From Elysia chlorotica (lineage: Eukaryota > Mollusca > Gastropoda > Plakobranchidae): a stretch of 64,000 bases of DNA. The notes under the pieces were generated by a model. That model did not search any database. It was not told the DNA's origin and worked only from the letters and a program-made list of their open reading frames with translations. A program made the position numbers and the translations under genes. Where the stretch lies: the NCBI GenBank assembly GCA_003991915.1, contig RQTK01000509.1, positions 233,348-297,347 of the forward strand. Reading direction: 5' to 3'. Shown here one piece after another: positions 1 to 14,339 of this stretch. Within the stretch, counting starts at the first letter, position 1. Each line of letters opens with the position of its first letter.

Positions 1-990
1 CACACACACACACACACAACCTAGTCCGCCTCTGCTATCAGCAGGATCATAGATTCAAAAAATGAAAGTTAAAGACACATTTTATAATTCCTTGTTTTAT
101 AAATTTTAATGGTATACAGAGTCACAGTTGCGTTGATTTAAAAAAAAATAATTCCCTACTACCGGTATATAATTAATCTAACCCTACCCACCAAAACAAT
201 GAGGCCACGAAAAACGACCAACTGCGTGCTAATGATGCGCACCGAACACAGAGACCGTAGCGTTCGTTAAGGGCAAGCGCACTGGTCGCACAACGATGCA
301 CTACTCTGATTATAATTACATTTTTCTTTAAGGAGTTGAAGAGTTTTTTTTTCTGAATGTAAGAACCGTAAAAAAATGAAAATAAAAGAAACATGCCAAT
401 GTCACACATTCTCTTCGTGATTTTCTTTTTTATTCAATGAGGACCTATTGAATAAGCGGATTTTAATTTTAGCTCAAATACAGATACATGTAGAAACGAG
501 AGAAACTTCAGACAACTGAACCTTAAAAAAAAAAAGATAAATCAATGCATAATGCTTCAACGGAGTCACACTATTTTACCAGCAATTCTCATAAATTCGC
601 ACATTTTAAACGCCTTTTTCCAAAAATCATATCCTTTGAATCAAAATATATAGAATAAAAAACGGCACATTTCAAACCTTCAGCTTTTTATCTTTCAGCC
701 AATTAAAATGTCCATTCCACCGTTTTCATGTACGCGGTATGAATCCGTTGAACTAATTGTAATGATTGAACTGTTATTATTTCGATGCAGACAAGTAAAA
801 TCAAATTAACAGTGGAACAATAATTATCATAGCGTAAACGTGTAAACATAAAATGCAAACTCATAAAGTTCCTTGAACTGTGGTGACAGAAAGACGATGG
901 AATTGTAATAAATCATGTCATAACATTTTTCATCATTATAATGATACTAAAGAAAAGGTTAGCCTAACAAACGTTTTCATTGTTACGTGC

Positions 991-1192
991 ATTAAGAGAT
1001 TAACAGTAATTATACTTGGTATTAAGAAATTAAGAGTAATTATACTTGGTATTAAAAAATTAACAGTAATTATACTTGGTATTAATAAATTAACAGTAAT
1101 TATACTTGGTATTAAGAGATTAACAGTAATTATACTTGGTATTAAAAAATTAACAGTAATTATACTTGGTATTAATAAATTAACAGTAATTA
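991..1192. repeat. 30-bp minisatellite, 7 units
   Basis: Units ATTAAgAgATTAACAGTAAT plus TATACTTGGT, with variants gag, gaa, aaa and taa at the same site. The gag-aaa-taa order recurs, suggesting a 90-bp higher-order unit. The open frame over it (a KLTVIILGI repeat) is a by-product of the period. Confidence 0.95.
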
Positions 1193-1514
1193 AATTATAT
1201 CTACATGTAAGATCATGTTTGTGGTAATGGAATCAAATTTCCCTTTGAAATCAATAAAAATCATTTTGTATTCTGCTTGTCCTTTGTAAAAATGCTTCTG
1301 AAAGACGTATATTTTCATATCTCTTACTTGATTTTACTACGAGTATGACTATGCCAAAGCATCAGGATACACTGTGAACTGAAATAGCGGGGGAAAAGTG
1401 GAATAAGAAATATACATACCTCCGCCCATATGCAAGATCGTTGTCAAAAGTAGAAAAACTTCCATTCTGACTGTTGAGTTTTGTGTGCAGTCTTCAGGGG
1501 AGCATGAAGATCCA

Positions 1515-1751
1515 AGAAAGCCTTCACAGTTATGGAGAAACTAATTATTTTGTCTATAACCTGCGTCTTGACAAGTCCTTGGTGAGTTTATCCCGAGCTG
1601 GTTATAGAGAGACTCTCACAGTTATAGAGAGACTCTCACAGTTATAGAGAGACTCTCACAGTTATAGAAAGCCTTCACAGTTATGGAGAAACTAATTATT
1701 TTGTCTATAACCTGCGTCTTGACAAGTCCTTGGTGAGTTTATCCCGAGCTG
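1515..1751. repeat. 86-bp direct repeat with 20-bp tandem units between
   Basis: 1515-1600 recurs at 1666-1751. Between them, GTTATAGAGAGACTCTCACA is repeated three times (1601-1660). Confidence 0.9.
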
Positions 1752-4214
1752 TGTCCTTTTAAATAAGTGAAGGTTACTCCTCAGCTCGTTCTTTACAAGT
1801 GTCTTGAGGTTGGTAAATAAGTCTCTTTTGGCTTGTATATCCGGTGCCTTTGTCTTGGAGATAGTTTTGTCGGTCTATGCCGAATAGGTACAGTCGTGAG
1901 ACTGAAAAATAGGCTATTTGTTTCTTTGGGTATGTGTTTTCATGTATGTTGAGTAGTTCAATATTAGCTACGTGGGTTTGTCATCCTCAGTTTCACAATA
2001 TTTGTAATACCTCATTTCTCTTTACCTATCACAGTTTGTAAAAGTCAACATGAAACCAGTGGCTAGAAAATATTAGAAATGGCATTAAACATTTTGAAAA
2101 CAACACTTCGCGTAACTTGTTCATGCATGTTTGCATATGAATAATTAGTTATATCTATTTCTAATATTTACAACAATTAGAATTAGTAGTTAATATAAGT
2201 ATCTCTATTAAGATGGATTTTAATCCATCTTTCTTTTACGTTTGATATCTTAGGATTCAGTTTCTAAGAAATGGAAGGCAAAGTGTAAAGAAAACTTGTA
2301 AAAAAATAATTCACTTTTCATTACCTACAATTTTGGTCGCAATAGTTTTTCAGGAGCTAAACGAGTGTGAACCAAAAAAGTACGTGTATGTGTATGATAA
2401 TACTTGTTGTCTTCTTGCATTGCAGCAGAACTGTATGGCAACGCAGCGTCTCAGTATGTGTGAAATTTGTCAGATAAAATATTTGAAAAACAACACTAAA
2501 AACAAGAAATCACCGACATCGGCAAGGAATAGGAAACTAAAGTCACAATCATCGAAACAAAAACAAAATATTGTGTGGCAGCGACTCATATCATGAAAAT
2601 AATGGCTAAAGGAAGGACTACAACAAGTCCTCGAGTTTGAAGAAGGAAAAAGAACAACAGTTGAAGATAAGTGGGTGTGGAAAAGCCTCTCAGCATGCGG
2701 CTGGCCACTATCTTCCCACTTGGTTGCTCACCAAGGGCAGGAGCAGATGGCTCTGTTAGTGTTTGCGCATCCCGCCTGATTCCAGGCATCACCTAGCGGA
2801 CTTGGCCTGTTAGGCAGGTCACATCACGTGACCAGGAATGGAGCTCTGCTTTGTTCATACCTGAACTGGGACATGGAAACATGCTTGAGGAGCGAAAGTT
2901 CCAAACTGGTAGATTATCGGTATCCTTTGTGCTTTTCTACCTAATCAGGGATAGACTTGAAAGATACAGATTAACCCTAAGTGTGCCAACTGACTCGGAG
3001 CCCCCTTGTCTGGTGACATTCGCTTCAGAATGTGACAATCGGCAGGCTTAACAACAACACTTGAAGTTGACACCATTACCACTACCACTAGTCTTATGTC
3101 ATGAACTGTCATGAACTGTCATAACCTGCAACTTAAGTCAGCACTTCACCATTATTTGTTGATACCTCACATGCCAGCTACTATGGAGTTGATAAGTCAA
3201 AGGTCTAAAAAAGATAAACCCAAAAGTGTCCACGCTATTTTTGTGTACTCTGGGCTGCTTTACGAAAAAGGCAAATCAAATAACAATAATGGAGTATGAA
3301 TAATTTGGATTTATGAGTGAAATGAGATTATGCTATGTTCGGTTATAGACTGTAAACTTCCTTGGTTTTCCTTCACTTCATGGGCTGTTTGCTGCTATGT
3401 TAAGGTATCAAACGCTGTCCACCCGTTTGCCAATATGATATCAACTAACGGCTGTGTAGGACGGAAATAGAATTAAACAAAATAAATACATAAATAACCT
3501 AAATAGAAACTGGAAAACACATGAGAAGATAATGTTGAAAAAAATAAAACAATGGTTACGTATTATTTAAACTATTATTTTATGACATTTTAGGGTATTT
3601 TGGTGTTTAAAGCTAAAACAAAGCAATAAGCTTGAAACCCTCTGAATACTCTAAAATATCATTATAATGACAGTACTATGAGGATTAAAGTCATGGAGAT
3701 GTTTGATTTCTCTCTCGACAATAAATAGAAGTAATCTTTTTTATATGTAGTCTACTTACGCAATTCAAATGATAGAGAAACGGTCAATTGCCTTGTCATG
3801 GGCAGTTTTTACAATAGTTTAGACACCCGTTATTTAGATCTTCAACTTTCTAATACTACCAGTTGAAGGCCCGCGAATTCGCGCGATTAAAAGTTTAAAT
3901 GGATAACAATTCTATAACAAAGAGTGCCACTTACTCCAAAACAGTATACCCCTGCAGGTAACATGTTCTCATTTACATGCGGATGAGAACGCTGAATTGT
4001 AACTTCGAATGTTATTTTGCAAATGTTTAGATTCTGCAGTATACCCCACAAACAGTTAGTGTAAAGGTTCCGGTAAAGTTTGCAAGAGTGGTAAATTTGC
4101 TTGACCATTAGCACAGCATAGTTATGATGTTTTTGTGGGCCATAATATTGCGTCAAAATATTTGCATGTCTTTGTTATTACCCCTATACCGTGGGCAACA
4201 ATATTAATATTGTC

Positions 4215-4625
4215 ATGGTTTGGGCCAGTTGGTGGTGTAAGCGTAGAAGCCTGACTGATGTGGTGGTGTTTCAGATCTAAAGCTGGGTCTACGTTGTGGA
4301 GATCTACATCTATGTCTATTTTCATAGATCTAGATCTAGATTTCGATCAGTATCAGTAGGCCTAGATGTGGATGGTTGATCAAGTGCTGTATTGTCATTG
4401 TTTGGGACAGGTGGCAGTATAACGGTAGAAGCTGCCTGACTAAATTAAATGCCAGATGGAGGCGTTAGTGGTGATGTAGATCTAGATCGAATCCGTGTGT
4501 GTCTATCTTTTTTTGTGGTGGTGTAGCAGATCTGAAGCTGGGTTTATGCTGGATTTCTATGCCTGTTTTCACTTTGTCGTAGATCTAGATTAGATCTAGA
4601 TTTCGACCAGAAGTTGTGGAAGATC
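4215..4625. repeat. Diverged duplication rich in GATCTAGA
   Basis: 4215-4350 and 4403-4605 share, in order, GGTAGAAGCTGCCTGACT-like, GTGGTGGTGT..CAGATCT, AAGCTGGGT and AGATCTAGATTTCGA blocks. Confidence 0.6.
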
Positions 4626-5304
4626 TAGAACTATTACGATGGCAGGTGAGAAAAAGACATCCAGATACTTAGCAGCAACACTCAATCCAAATCAAATCCC
4701 CTCAACCACAAAATCACACACATCACTTAATCAATCATCCATATCTAGGCTTACTAACGCATCCACCTGACACCAGTCAGGCAGCTTTCTAATCTTAAGC
4801 TAGATCTTCCACAATTAAATTTCGCTCACGATACAGTCGAGTCATGCTTCTTGGTTAATAAAATTGAGATCTATATTCTAGATTATTCCTGAGTCAGTTG
4901 TCTTTGTTTTTAAGTGACTAGATAAGTCTGCGGTGATAAACTTTCTATAATTACCAGTAACAAGTGCAAAAAAGTGCACACCGCTTTTTTTAAATTCCTA
5001 AACGCACCCCTTTTACTAAAGGGAATAGGAAAGATATTGACTTAATAATGCAGATTGGCCTTTGTGGGAGGGGTACATTGATTTTTTATATAATATCAAA
5101 GGTCTAATAAAAAATCGATTTTCAAAAAAGTGGTGGTCAGCATGTCCCTCCACTGATTTTTAGTGGTTCATAAAAAATGTTTTGTGATTGGGTAAGCCTG
5201 TGGAGATTGGAAAAAATCGAGGCGGGGAGCCCACAATGAGCTAGCTCTAAATTTTTTATATATAGATTATAAATGAAAAAATGTTTAGAAATGGCACCTT
5301 AAGA

Positions 5305-5340
5305 TGAGATAAGATATACTTTATTGATTGCTCTTGGGGA
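5305..5340 (-). repeat. LINE-like 3' tail with TTATC units
   Basis: GATGAGATAAGATATACTTT is the reverse complement of the CTTTATTATCC/TTATCTTATC type of tail that recurs at 28981 and 31332. Confidence 0.45.
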
Positions 5341-6914
5341 CATTGAAACTGACATGTCCATTTACATTCTAATTATACAATACATATAAAAATGTATCGT
5401 TCATTAAAACAAAATCGTCCAAAATTCACTTGCTATTTTATTGGTGCATACAGAGGCTCATGCCATGAAAAAAGACTGTAAATGTGCAAAGAGCAATTAA
5501 GAAAAACTAAAATGTCTTAATAGAATTATCAAAATATATTAGATTTCACTTTGACTATTAATAAAATCTTGCAACTATTATGAACAATCCAGATTTACAT
5601 CAATGATTATATTTATCATAGAAGGAAAAATTCATGTACTTTGTACTAGCTTATTTCCTAATGTATAAATAGGATTGTTAAAAAAAAACTGCAACAAATA
5701 AGCGGATAGGTGGAGATGTGTTTTTTTTCCTATTATCTTTCTTAAATCCAGAATGGACACTTGTGAGTTAAGGTTGAGTACCTAACTCAAAACCGAATCA
5801 ATCTGCGGTAAAAAGAATTGAAAACATTCTTATCAGAATAAAATATAAACTTTTGACTAACGCAAGGATTATGATTAAGTAATAGTATTTATTTATTTCG
5901 CTCTTTTCACATTTAATGTTACTGCAAAACTAGTAAGAGCTGTGGATTCCAGTTTTTGTACTTTCAACATAATTTTTGAAATCCAAGCAATTTTCGAAGC
6001 GTGAGAAGATAAGTATCCCATACTATCAGCACAGTACGGTTGATCTGTGAATGCTTAAAGTTGTTAAAACATTTAAGAAGTCTCTTCTAATTCGAAAGAT
6101 TATTTTAGATGACTGAATCATTAAATTTTTCGCACGTGTAAGTATTTAAAAAAATAAATGAATCATTTTAACTTTTGAAACTCTTTCATTGAACACCTCA
6201 AAGACACCCTGCATAAACGTATAAATCAATCAATAAATCAATGAAATGGAATAATGGCCATTCTACATTGTAGTTAGTTCAAAAGTTCCAGGTAAAAAAG
6301 ATGAACACGATAGAATCAGTTCTCCATAAACAAAAAGATGTGTGCACAAACTATCCATTCAGACCTATTTTCCTAACAAGCTAGCCCGTGGTTGCTTCAC
6401 TGGGGTAAAATTCCACAAGTGGAGTCCAAGAAAAACACTTCTACTGTATATGGAATCACTTGATTCGTAGAAACCGAGAACGGGTTTTTTTTTTAATAAA
6501 AAGCCTTAAAAAATAAGAATAAGTACGTTTACGAACTGCACAAAAAAAACGAACCATTTGAATTAAAGCGTCCCACTGTAGTTATATTAAAGCGTAATGA
6601 AATAGTATCCAACAATGTACTCATATTCTTAAATATCGTATGAAATTATTAATCACTTCCCCTGGGTGCACCTAAAGAGCCAGAGTTTGCAAATTACAAA
6701 CCAAAATAAATGTTGAATGGAGAGCACTTTGAAAAACGTGTCTTTGGGAATTAAACTTACTATTCAAATTAAGTTCATTCCCGAATCACATAGCATAACT
6801 GTCCACTTCTAAGCAAGGTAACAAGCAAGCAAAGTAAAAGTTTTCTGATCCAGTCTTTACTTTATCCGCTGTACGTTGTAAGGTGAATGCAATCGATAGA
6901 CACAAACGGCATTC

Positions 6915-7075
6915 CAGCGCGCAAGCTGAAAGCACCCATCGAGAAGTAAAGGGCCCGCTCAGCTACGCACTGCGCCGGACATACAGAAATTACTGCGCGA
7001 GCAGCGGGGAGGCGGGTGGCCGCTGACCAATCAAACGGAAGTTTTCATGAAATGGGCGTGGTATACATAGAGGTA
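6915..7075 (+). promoter_or_regulatory. Promoter-like GC-rich patch
   Basis: CpG-containing stretch in AT-rich DNA with GACCAATCA (CCAAT box, about 7025), GGGCGTGG (about 7054) and TATACATA just after. No gene is found downstream. Confidence 0.25.
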
Positions 7076-10000
7076 CTGAAATGTCCACAGAATGGGTGGA
7101 CCATTTCGACAGTAACACCATTGTTGCTCATCCTCGGGTACAGTCCAACTCGCGATGCTTTTCAAATTGCTCTTCCCCTGTCTTTAGTATTTTACTCAAT
7201 GTTCTCAATGAAAGGCCTACTCTTTGTCTAAAAGAGGAACTTACATTTCAAAGCATCTTACCCGATGGAATAATTCCTATTCTTTCGTCATGTACCTCAT
7301 CCAATTAGTTAGATTCATAACGTTTGCTCTTTTAATTTGCAAAAAAATTCCGCTCTATTCTCTTCTCTATAAACTAATGATTTATTGGAATGACCAGAGG
7401 ATGTGTGCCTTAAGAACAAGAATTCAGAACCTGGTCAAACTTCCACTCAAACCCTCCTTCGACCACTAACAAGAACTAGTCCTGCCGTGTACAAAATGAT
7501 TGTCCACACGTCATACATTCTCTCCTTTTTCTGTGAAATCTTTTTTTCCTACTGATAGGAAATGCCTGGATGATAATTTGAAAGAGATAAGGCTTCATTT
7601 GTGTTCATTTCCTCTTTATACACATATGCCTACACACGTTCTTTAGCTGTTGTTTTTCAATACATTTTATGTCTTTTTGCCGCGTTGACTTCTCCGCCCC
7701 ACTGTCCCTGGATCTGTCTTTCTCGTCGTCAGATTTGCTTTATCCTTGTTTAAAATCATCTGTGTTTAAATTAGGCAAAATGTTGTTAGTTGTCGTGGCA
7801 TTTCGGACGTTCAAAATATTTCACTTCAACGATATTTTCTTCACTCCTCCAACTCTTCCTCTCGTTCTATATTTTATATTTATAATCCCTTTGTTTAAAT
7901 TCCGTATCTAAAATGTTATCGGTATCTTTTTTATCTTTTAGACTACCTCAAGATCACTTTAATCTTCATTTTTTTCCTTTCATTGTCTCACCCACCTTAG
8001 TTTTTATTTAACCAAATTTTGCTTTCTCTTCCTCCCTACTCTATTTCATCTTCTCCTCTCTTCTCTAATACGCCAATGAAAAAACCCGTTTTGTATTGCT
8101 TTATTCCAACTTTTTTCTCCTTTACAGAATATGTTCATTAGCACAGTGTGTACTCATAAGGAACCCGAAAATCTCGCCAAATGAGATAAATTGTACTATA
8201 AAAAGATCACAAATATATTCTGTAGATAATTTTATAGTTTCGTTCTTAAGCACATTGAATGAGATCCAATTTCAAAGAAAAGTGAATATCATCGGAAAAT
8301 CTGGATCAATAGTTATATCAAATGGTCTGTGGTGAATCCTTGTTAATTGAAACTAAGCTGAAAGGGAAGATACGGGTAGCTTTCAGAAGTCGTGACTTTA
8401 ATCATTTACATTGGGCGAGCTCAGAACGGATGATCAACTTCTTTAAAGCGAGATGGCAAAGAAAACAACCGTCTCTGGCCGAAAGGCGACAAATGTTATT
8501 GCGAGTTTCCACGGCCCATTTGGAGCGATTCAAGAGGAAACAGTGCAGAGTTGTTGTTCTTGGGTGATTACCGTCTGGGGGCGCTGAGAGCGAGCGATAC
8601 GAGGCCGCCCATCTCTGCTGTGGGTCGCCCAGTCAGTAAGTGCCTGCAGACGCGTAATGCCGTTATGATATTGATTGTAGCCAGGGTGCCATGGACGCGG
8701 ATTTTCACCTCTGGCGTCGATACCCAACGTGGGCCAAACTCTGTGTTGACATTTGCTGCTTCCGACCACCGCGGTGACCTCCTGACTTCCGGTCCTCTGA
8801 TTGAATCACTGGATTTATCACCCCTGCTTTTCGTCTGTCTGTCCGTCTGTCTGTCTGTCTGTTTGTATGCGTGTGTGCCTGCCTGTCGATATTTCGCCTT
8901 CTTTCGGTCTGTCTCACTATTTGTATGCATATCTTTTCTGTTCTCCATTTTCCTGACATAATTCTTTCTATACCATCCTGTGAAAAGTATGATTCTCAAA
9001 TTGTAAAGAAACCTGTAGGATGTATGCCTTTACTCTCAAGTTCGAGGACTAATGAAGTTTCTTTGCTTTGCTTTCACTTATTGCTTCTCTCATTACCGAT
9101 TAAGATACATGCAACTTTGAACATACATGTATTTAAAGTTGATCCATATAATATTTTGACCAAATACATGTGTTATCATTTTAAAGTAATAATCACGATT
9201 TGCTTTCCTCTTCATCCTATACACCTAAAGAATATCGGTACCTAAGTTGATATTTTTAAAGTTCAATCGATTTGGGCCACTTTAACAACTTCAACATGCA
9301 ATCAACCTGTACAAAATACAAAGTACAAAGTAAAACAGTATCATGGTAGAATATATATATTTACAAATGTGTGCTGCCAGTTTTGTTTGGCGATGTTATT
9401 GTACTATAATCGACTGAAACCTTTAAAAATATAATGGTAACAATTTCAAAGTTATATTTGTTTTGTAAGAAAAAAAACAGAAACAGTTTCAAACTATAAT
9501 GTCCAATCTGTAAGAGATTTCTGTATCGCAGAAAAACCGAGAGTCAGAGGGTTTGAGGAATTACTATTTCTGGAGAGAGGCCTGACCAATTTACCCGAAG
9601 AATGATAATTATGCTATTTAAAAACTGCACTCAACATAAGGCATTACATACATTTTTTGATAGTGGCATACGCATGCAAAACTCTAATTTTTAAATGTTG
9701 GTATATTGTGTAATGATTGTGTAAAGATTATTAAAATACAGTTTATTATCATTGTCTAATCTTTAAACAACAAAAAACGAACTCAGATAAAGGCAGCCTA
9801 AATGTTGTTCAAAGTACAAAGTTCAAAGTACTCTCTTCTTACCAAATGTATATGACATACAGGTCATCTATTACATAATGCTGAAAGACAATGTCAACTA
9901 ACATTATAATATTTTTTCAACTGGTATTGTTTTAAAAATATCTTTTTACATGCAAGTAGCTGGTTTAATTATGCTAAGCACATGTGCCAATGGTGCCTTA

Positions 10001-10906
10001 TAAGATACTTGTAAAAATATACACTGATGTTAATTCTCTTACATTTGAAGGTAGGAATTTCGATCACCGATGATTGATGCCACGCCCTCCCAAATGCCAA
10101 ATAAATTAAAAGTAATTTAATATAGTTATTTAGGTGCACAAAAATAGAGTGCCTCTATATTTGCAATGACAAAATCTATTTTTGTTAACAATAATGGCAG
10201 ACTTTTGGAATCTTTTTTGTGCATAGGTGACAAGTTTCTACGCATCATAATAATGATCACATTTTAGGGTGTAAACATTATGATGGCCATGAGTGGAAAC
10301 AAACGTAGAAAACGGACTCTATAAACTGTGGATCGAGACGATATGAATTGAATATGACTTTCATAATAAAAAATAAATTACTATATTTTTGGTTAGTCAT
10401 ATTGCCCTTGCGTATTGATGCTTCTACTAAATGTCTAGATCTAATCTAGTTCTAGTAATATTGCTGCTCTTGTACCTTTTACATATCGTACAAACCACTC
10501 CGGAAGTTGTGCATGGTCGCCGAAAATAGACCAACAATCTGAAACACGTCACCACTATAAATAGATTGCCGACTTATAAGAAATAGTGTTTTGCACAAAA
10601 ATAATTATAATGGATAAAATATCACTTTATGCAAATCAAAATGCACTCCGACTTTGTTTACATTCCTTCATCTTGTGTTTTTCTTCTATTTCATACTGCC
10701 AATCTGTCATGTAATTTTATTTTGATGGGGGTTTGTTTTGTTACTATTGAAACTGTTTTTAGGTTTAAATATCATTGAAATGGCTTCAGTCAATATAAAA
10801 GACACCGAGGTCTATACCAATTTACCATAGTCTTTTATCTCTGAGTGTCAGACGGGATCCCTGATTTGAATGAAGATCTAGGCCAAGATCTAGAAGATAA
10901 CGAGTT

Positions 10907-11101
10907 GTTGAGTTGATTTAACGTCCTACATCAGCACTACATAGGCTATATTGTGGACGGGCCCCAAGATTGAGATCTGAAAATTGTATGTGCTGCCAGC
11001 CGATCGCATTAAACTGACACCAACCCAACCAGTAGGGAGCGCAATCGCCAGTACTCGAATCCGGACTTCTTTGCGTCGGATGTCGATGTTCTACCCCAGG
11101 G
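10907..11101 (-). repeat. SINE family 1, copy a
   Basis: Minus-oriented. The head resembles a tRNA: GGGTAGAACATCG (A-box-like) and GGATTCGAGTAC (B-box-like). The body ends in the shared tail whose plus-strand reading begins TTGAGTTGATTTAACGTCC. It sits at the 3' end of the dead reverse transcriptase. Confidence 0.8.
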
Positions 11102-12440
11102 TCCCCCCCCCCCTTAGAAAATGACTGCGCTGATTTATCTAACCCTCTTCTGGCATCTTTCATGGATGAATTGTACCATCTCCCCAGGCTCTTAACTGGT
11201 TCTTGGCTGACTGTTGGCATCTGTTGTTTGGCCACTGTGAATGTCTTCCTTGCATCTACTTCGACTTTTCTTACTGAAAGCATGCGGGGCTTCTTTGGTT
11301 TGAATTTTATTCTGCACCATTCAATTAAGACGTCAAGGTGCTCAAACATTTTGCGTGTTTCGTCTTCATTTGAGGAGATTATCGTGTTACATATATCATA
11401 AATGAATGCTTTCAAAGGAGACATATAACAACCACCGCCTAGATATGCCGGACCTGCGCTTCCTTCTGCTGCTTTCAAGATGACTTCCATAGCCATAACG
11501 AACAGAATTGGGGATATTGTACAGCCCATTGCAATGCCAGTTTCCAGGCTGATCCAGTCAGTAGTAGTCACTAGTTGAGAACCTCATTCGGAAGCCACTG
11601 AACAACATCTTTAGAAATAACTGAAGCATCTGGTGCGGTATCAATCCATATACGTTTGCTAGGCCATATAACATCGAGGTTAAGTGTCTGACTTCGCCCT
11701 TTGGGTGGCTTCCCAGGACATCGTTGCATGCTCTAAGCACCCTGCAACACCAGGGATGCAACCTTTCCGGACTGATGTATTTATGTACCCATTTCAGTAT
11801 GATCATTAATGCCATGACTGAGAAGAATATCTTTTCTTGTATATTAAAAGCGAAATTGGTCGGAACTTATTTATTTCAGACGAGTTTTGCTCCTTTAAGA
11901 TATAAACCCCCTCGGCAGTCCTCCACTGTTCACTGAACTTTAGGTTGTTCCATGCTCCGCGGAGACTTTTGTGTGACTACTTCAGAACAACTGGGCATCT
12001 TTTGTAGAGTATATAAGGCACACCATTAGGGCCTGCAGCTGACTTGGCTCTTGCTTTGTGGGCACTACTGCTTTGACTGCATCCAAACTTGGTGGTTTGT
12101 TGTTGAATTTTTCTCCAGCTGGCCACACTAGACCTGCATTCTCACTTAGAGATTTTCTCTGTCTGGATCAGAATATGTTTTCCTCAGGTGGATTTCCAGC
12201 TGTTCTTTGTGTACTGAGAGGCAACCTGGTCTTAGTGGCTGGAAGAGCTGTCTAGCAAACTGGAATGGATCTTTAAAGAAACGTTCCTGGCTTCTTTTTC
12301 TTTTGACTCCGCTTCTTCCTTGCAGACTCTGCTCTACTCAGTGCTGGGTGTCTCTCCTACAGCGATCTAACAAAAAGTTTAACGTTTTTATACTTGCTGA
12401 ATTACGCGCGTCCCAAACATGTGTGTTATTGTAATTGACA
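10918..12440 (-). pseudogene. Degenerate non-LTR retrotransposon reverse transcriptase
   Basis: Read on the minus strand through several frames and stops, RT blocks appear in the right order: KARAKSAAGPNGVPYILYK (about 12060-12000), FRP-type block near 11870, LANVYGLIPHQML (about 11650) and GIAMGCTISPILFVMAMEV (about 11540-11480). The catalytic YxDD region reads FIYDICNTIISS, so the aspartate pair is lost. Frameshifts separate the blocks (two open pieces at 11558-11815 and 10918-11571). Downstream residues KSLGRWYNSSMKDARRGLDK are typical of this LINE group. The element is dead. A SINE copy abuts its 3' end. Confidence 0.85.
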
Positions 12441-13189
12441 TTTTTAGAGAAAAAAAAATAGTCCGCCCATACGTTCGTAAGAATATGGAAAACAATTTCT
12501 GTTTCAGAAAAATTTCAGAGAAATTTCTTTGAACAGGCTAAAAATAATGTAGCAAATCTGAAACTCGACAGAGCACAAACTTTGACAAACCCATGCATAA
12601 AATTTCGCCGGACTAATCACGTTATAGAGAGAACAGTTAAGCGCGAGATTGGCTTCTTTACCTCTGCAGGAACGCCACAGCTTTCCGTGTCTCTCTGCCG
12701 GTTATATCCAGACCAGGCAGACTTGCATACAAGCCCGACACGAAGGGATGATTTTTACCCTAACGAGACTAGATCTAAGTATTGAAAATACGCAGGATAG
12801 GTTTTTGTGGCGTAAGTTTGGCCACTCTGACAGGGTCGCCTGCACACAAATTGTTCGTCTTTAGAAGTTAGTTAAAACAGTTTCTAATGTATATATCGTA
12901 ACAAGGGATTTCATCCTTGTCGTAAAGCTAGACGGGCATAGTTTTTTCATAAAAGTGATGTTTTTTAGACATTAAAAACTTACTAGCGTTTGTAACGTAA
13001 GGAACAGTTTTTATTTATTGGGTGGTTTTTTGTAACTATCAACGCTTTCTTCACGTAAAGATACTAGATCTGTAATTATTGTGTTACGGATAAGTCGATA
13101 GAATGGTAAAAAAAGTGGGCCGTAAGTCACACTGTGATTGGTATGGTAGCGTTCTGAAAACTGGTGGTCGTTGTTGCTGTCGCTGTTGC

Positions 13190-13377
13190 TAAAGTAGTTT
13201 TTTGTTGATGTTGTCGTTGCTGTTGTTGTTGTTTATGATGATGATGATGATGATGCTTATGCTGATGTTGTTGTTGATGCTGCTGTTATTGTTGTAGCTG
13301 TTGTTGTTGGTGAGGATGCTGTTGTTGTTGTGTTGATGCTGCTGTTGTTGTTGCTGAAGTTGTTGTTACTGCTGCTT

Positions 13378-13442
<65 letters not shown>
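13190..13442. repeat. GTT-rich microsatellite
   Basis: GTT/GAT/GCT trinucleotide-rich region, with a pure GTT run from about 13376 to 13442. Confidence 0.95.
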
Positions 13443-14339
13443 CTCTTTGGTCTTCTTAACCTTTGTCAGACAAAAAACTTAGCGGTGCCGTAGTCACGTA
13501 AATACTAGCGGATATCAGCAAAGGGTCAGTTTGGGGGGAAATGATCAAGGCTCAGAAAAATTACCAATGATTTGTTAGTCCTCTGTTCCGCGATTACAGA
13601 ATAGCTACGCTTTTGTGGACTTTTGTAAGTTTTGCAAGCTTCAGTGAGAGAGCGAAGCAGAGTCTAAAGAAAATCTGTACCTTATTGTTTTCTTTTAGAA
13701 GTGGGTATAAAGCAAGTCGTGTCTTTAATTAAACATTATTTTTAGTTTATTTTTGCTGTGGCACCATTTATTGAAAATGCCAAAGTAAAATGTCTACGTG
13801 TGTCTGAGATTCATAGCAGAGAAACGCAGGTTCGTATGAAAAGTTAAGACTGTTAGTTTAATGCCTCTTATATCAAATATCTTCTTTTTGGAAAATAGAT
13901 CCACAACACAAGTTCAAGTACGTGTAAATCTACTGTTATTATTGTATTTTGAAGTTCATCATAACATTCCACATGATAAAAGTGATGGCGGCAGAGTTCT
14001 CCTAGAAACTTGAATTTCGTCGCAGAATGCATGCTATACTTCATTGTGGCAGCTTTATTCAAAGAAACACTAACCTAGAACGTTATCCGTGACATGAAAG
14101 GGTTAAAGATTGCTCGGCTTGGTAAATGTATGATAAGCCACATTAACGTTACATTCTCTTTTTAAACATCATTTCGTCATCAAAAGAAACATATTCCCCA
14201 TGATAAACATGATGTGAGTTGAATTTTTTTTAAATAAAAACGATGTGGTTTTTTTTTTCCAACTTTCTTATCGGTTGGCAGAGTTGAAGCTTGGGAATCG
14301 AGATTCTCGGTTTTTAATTTCATCGTAAGCAACCAAGCA

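Larger units (their letters stand above)
1193..10906. other. Gene-free region, left end
   Basis: Apart from the listed repeats I see no coding exon. 8430-8830 is GC-richer and ends in a CTGT run (8831-8862), with overlapping open frames on both strands but no domain or splice pattern. The rest is AT-rich intergenic sequence. Confidence 0.5.

Noticed and set aside
880-1227. 115-codon frame with repeating KLTVIILGI
   Set aside because: Product of a 30-bp minisatellite whose period is a multiple of three.
8551-8999. Overlapping 136- and 143-codon frames on both strands
   Set aside because: GC-richer stretch plus a CTGT repeat; no recognised domain, no splice pattern and mutual overlap.
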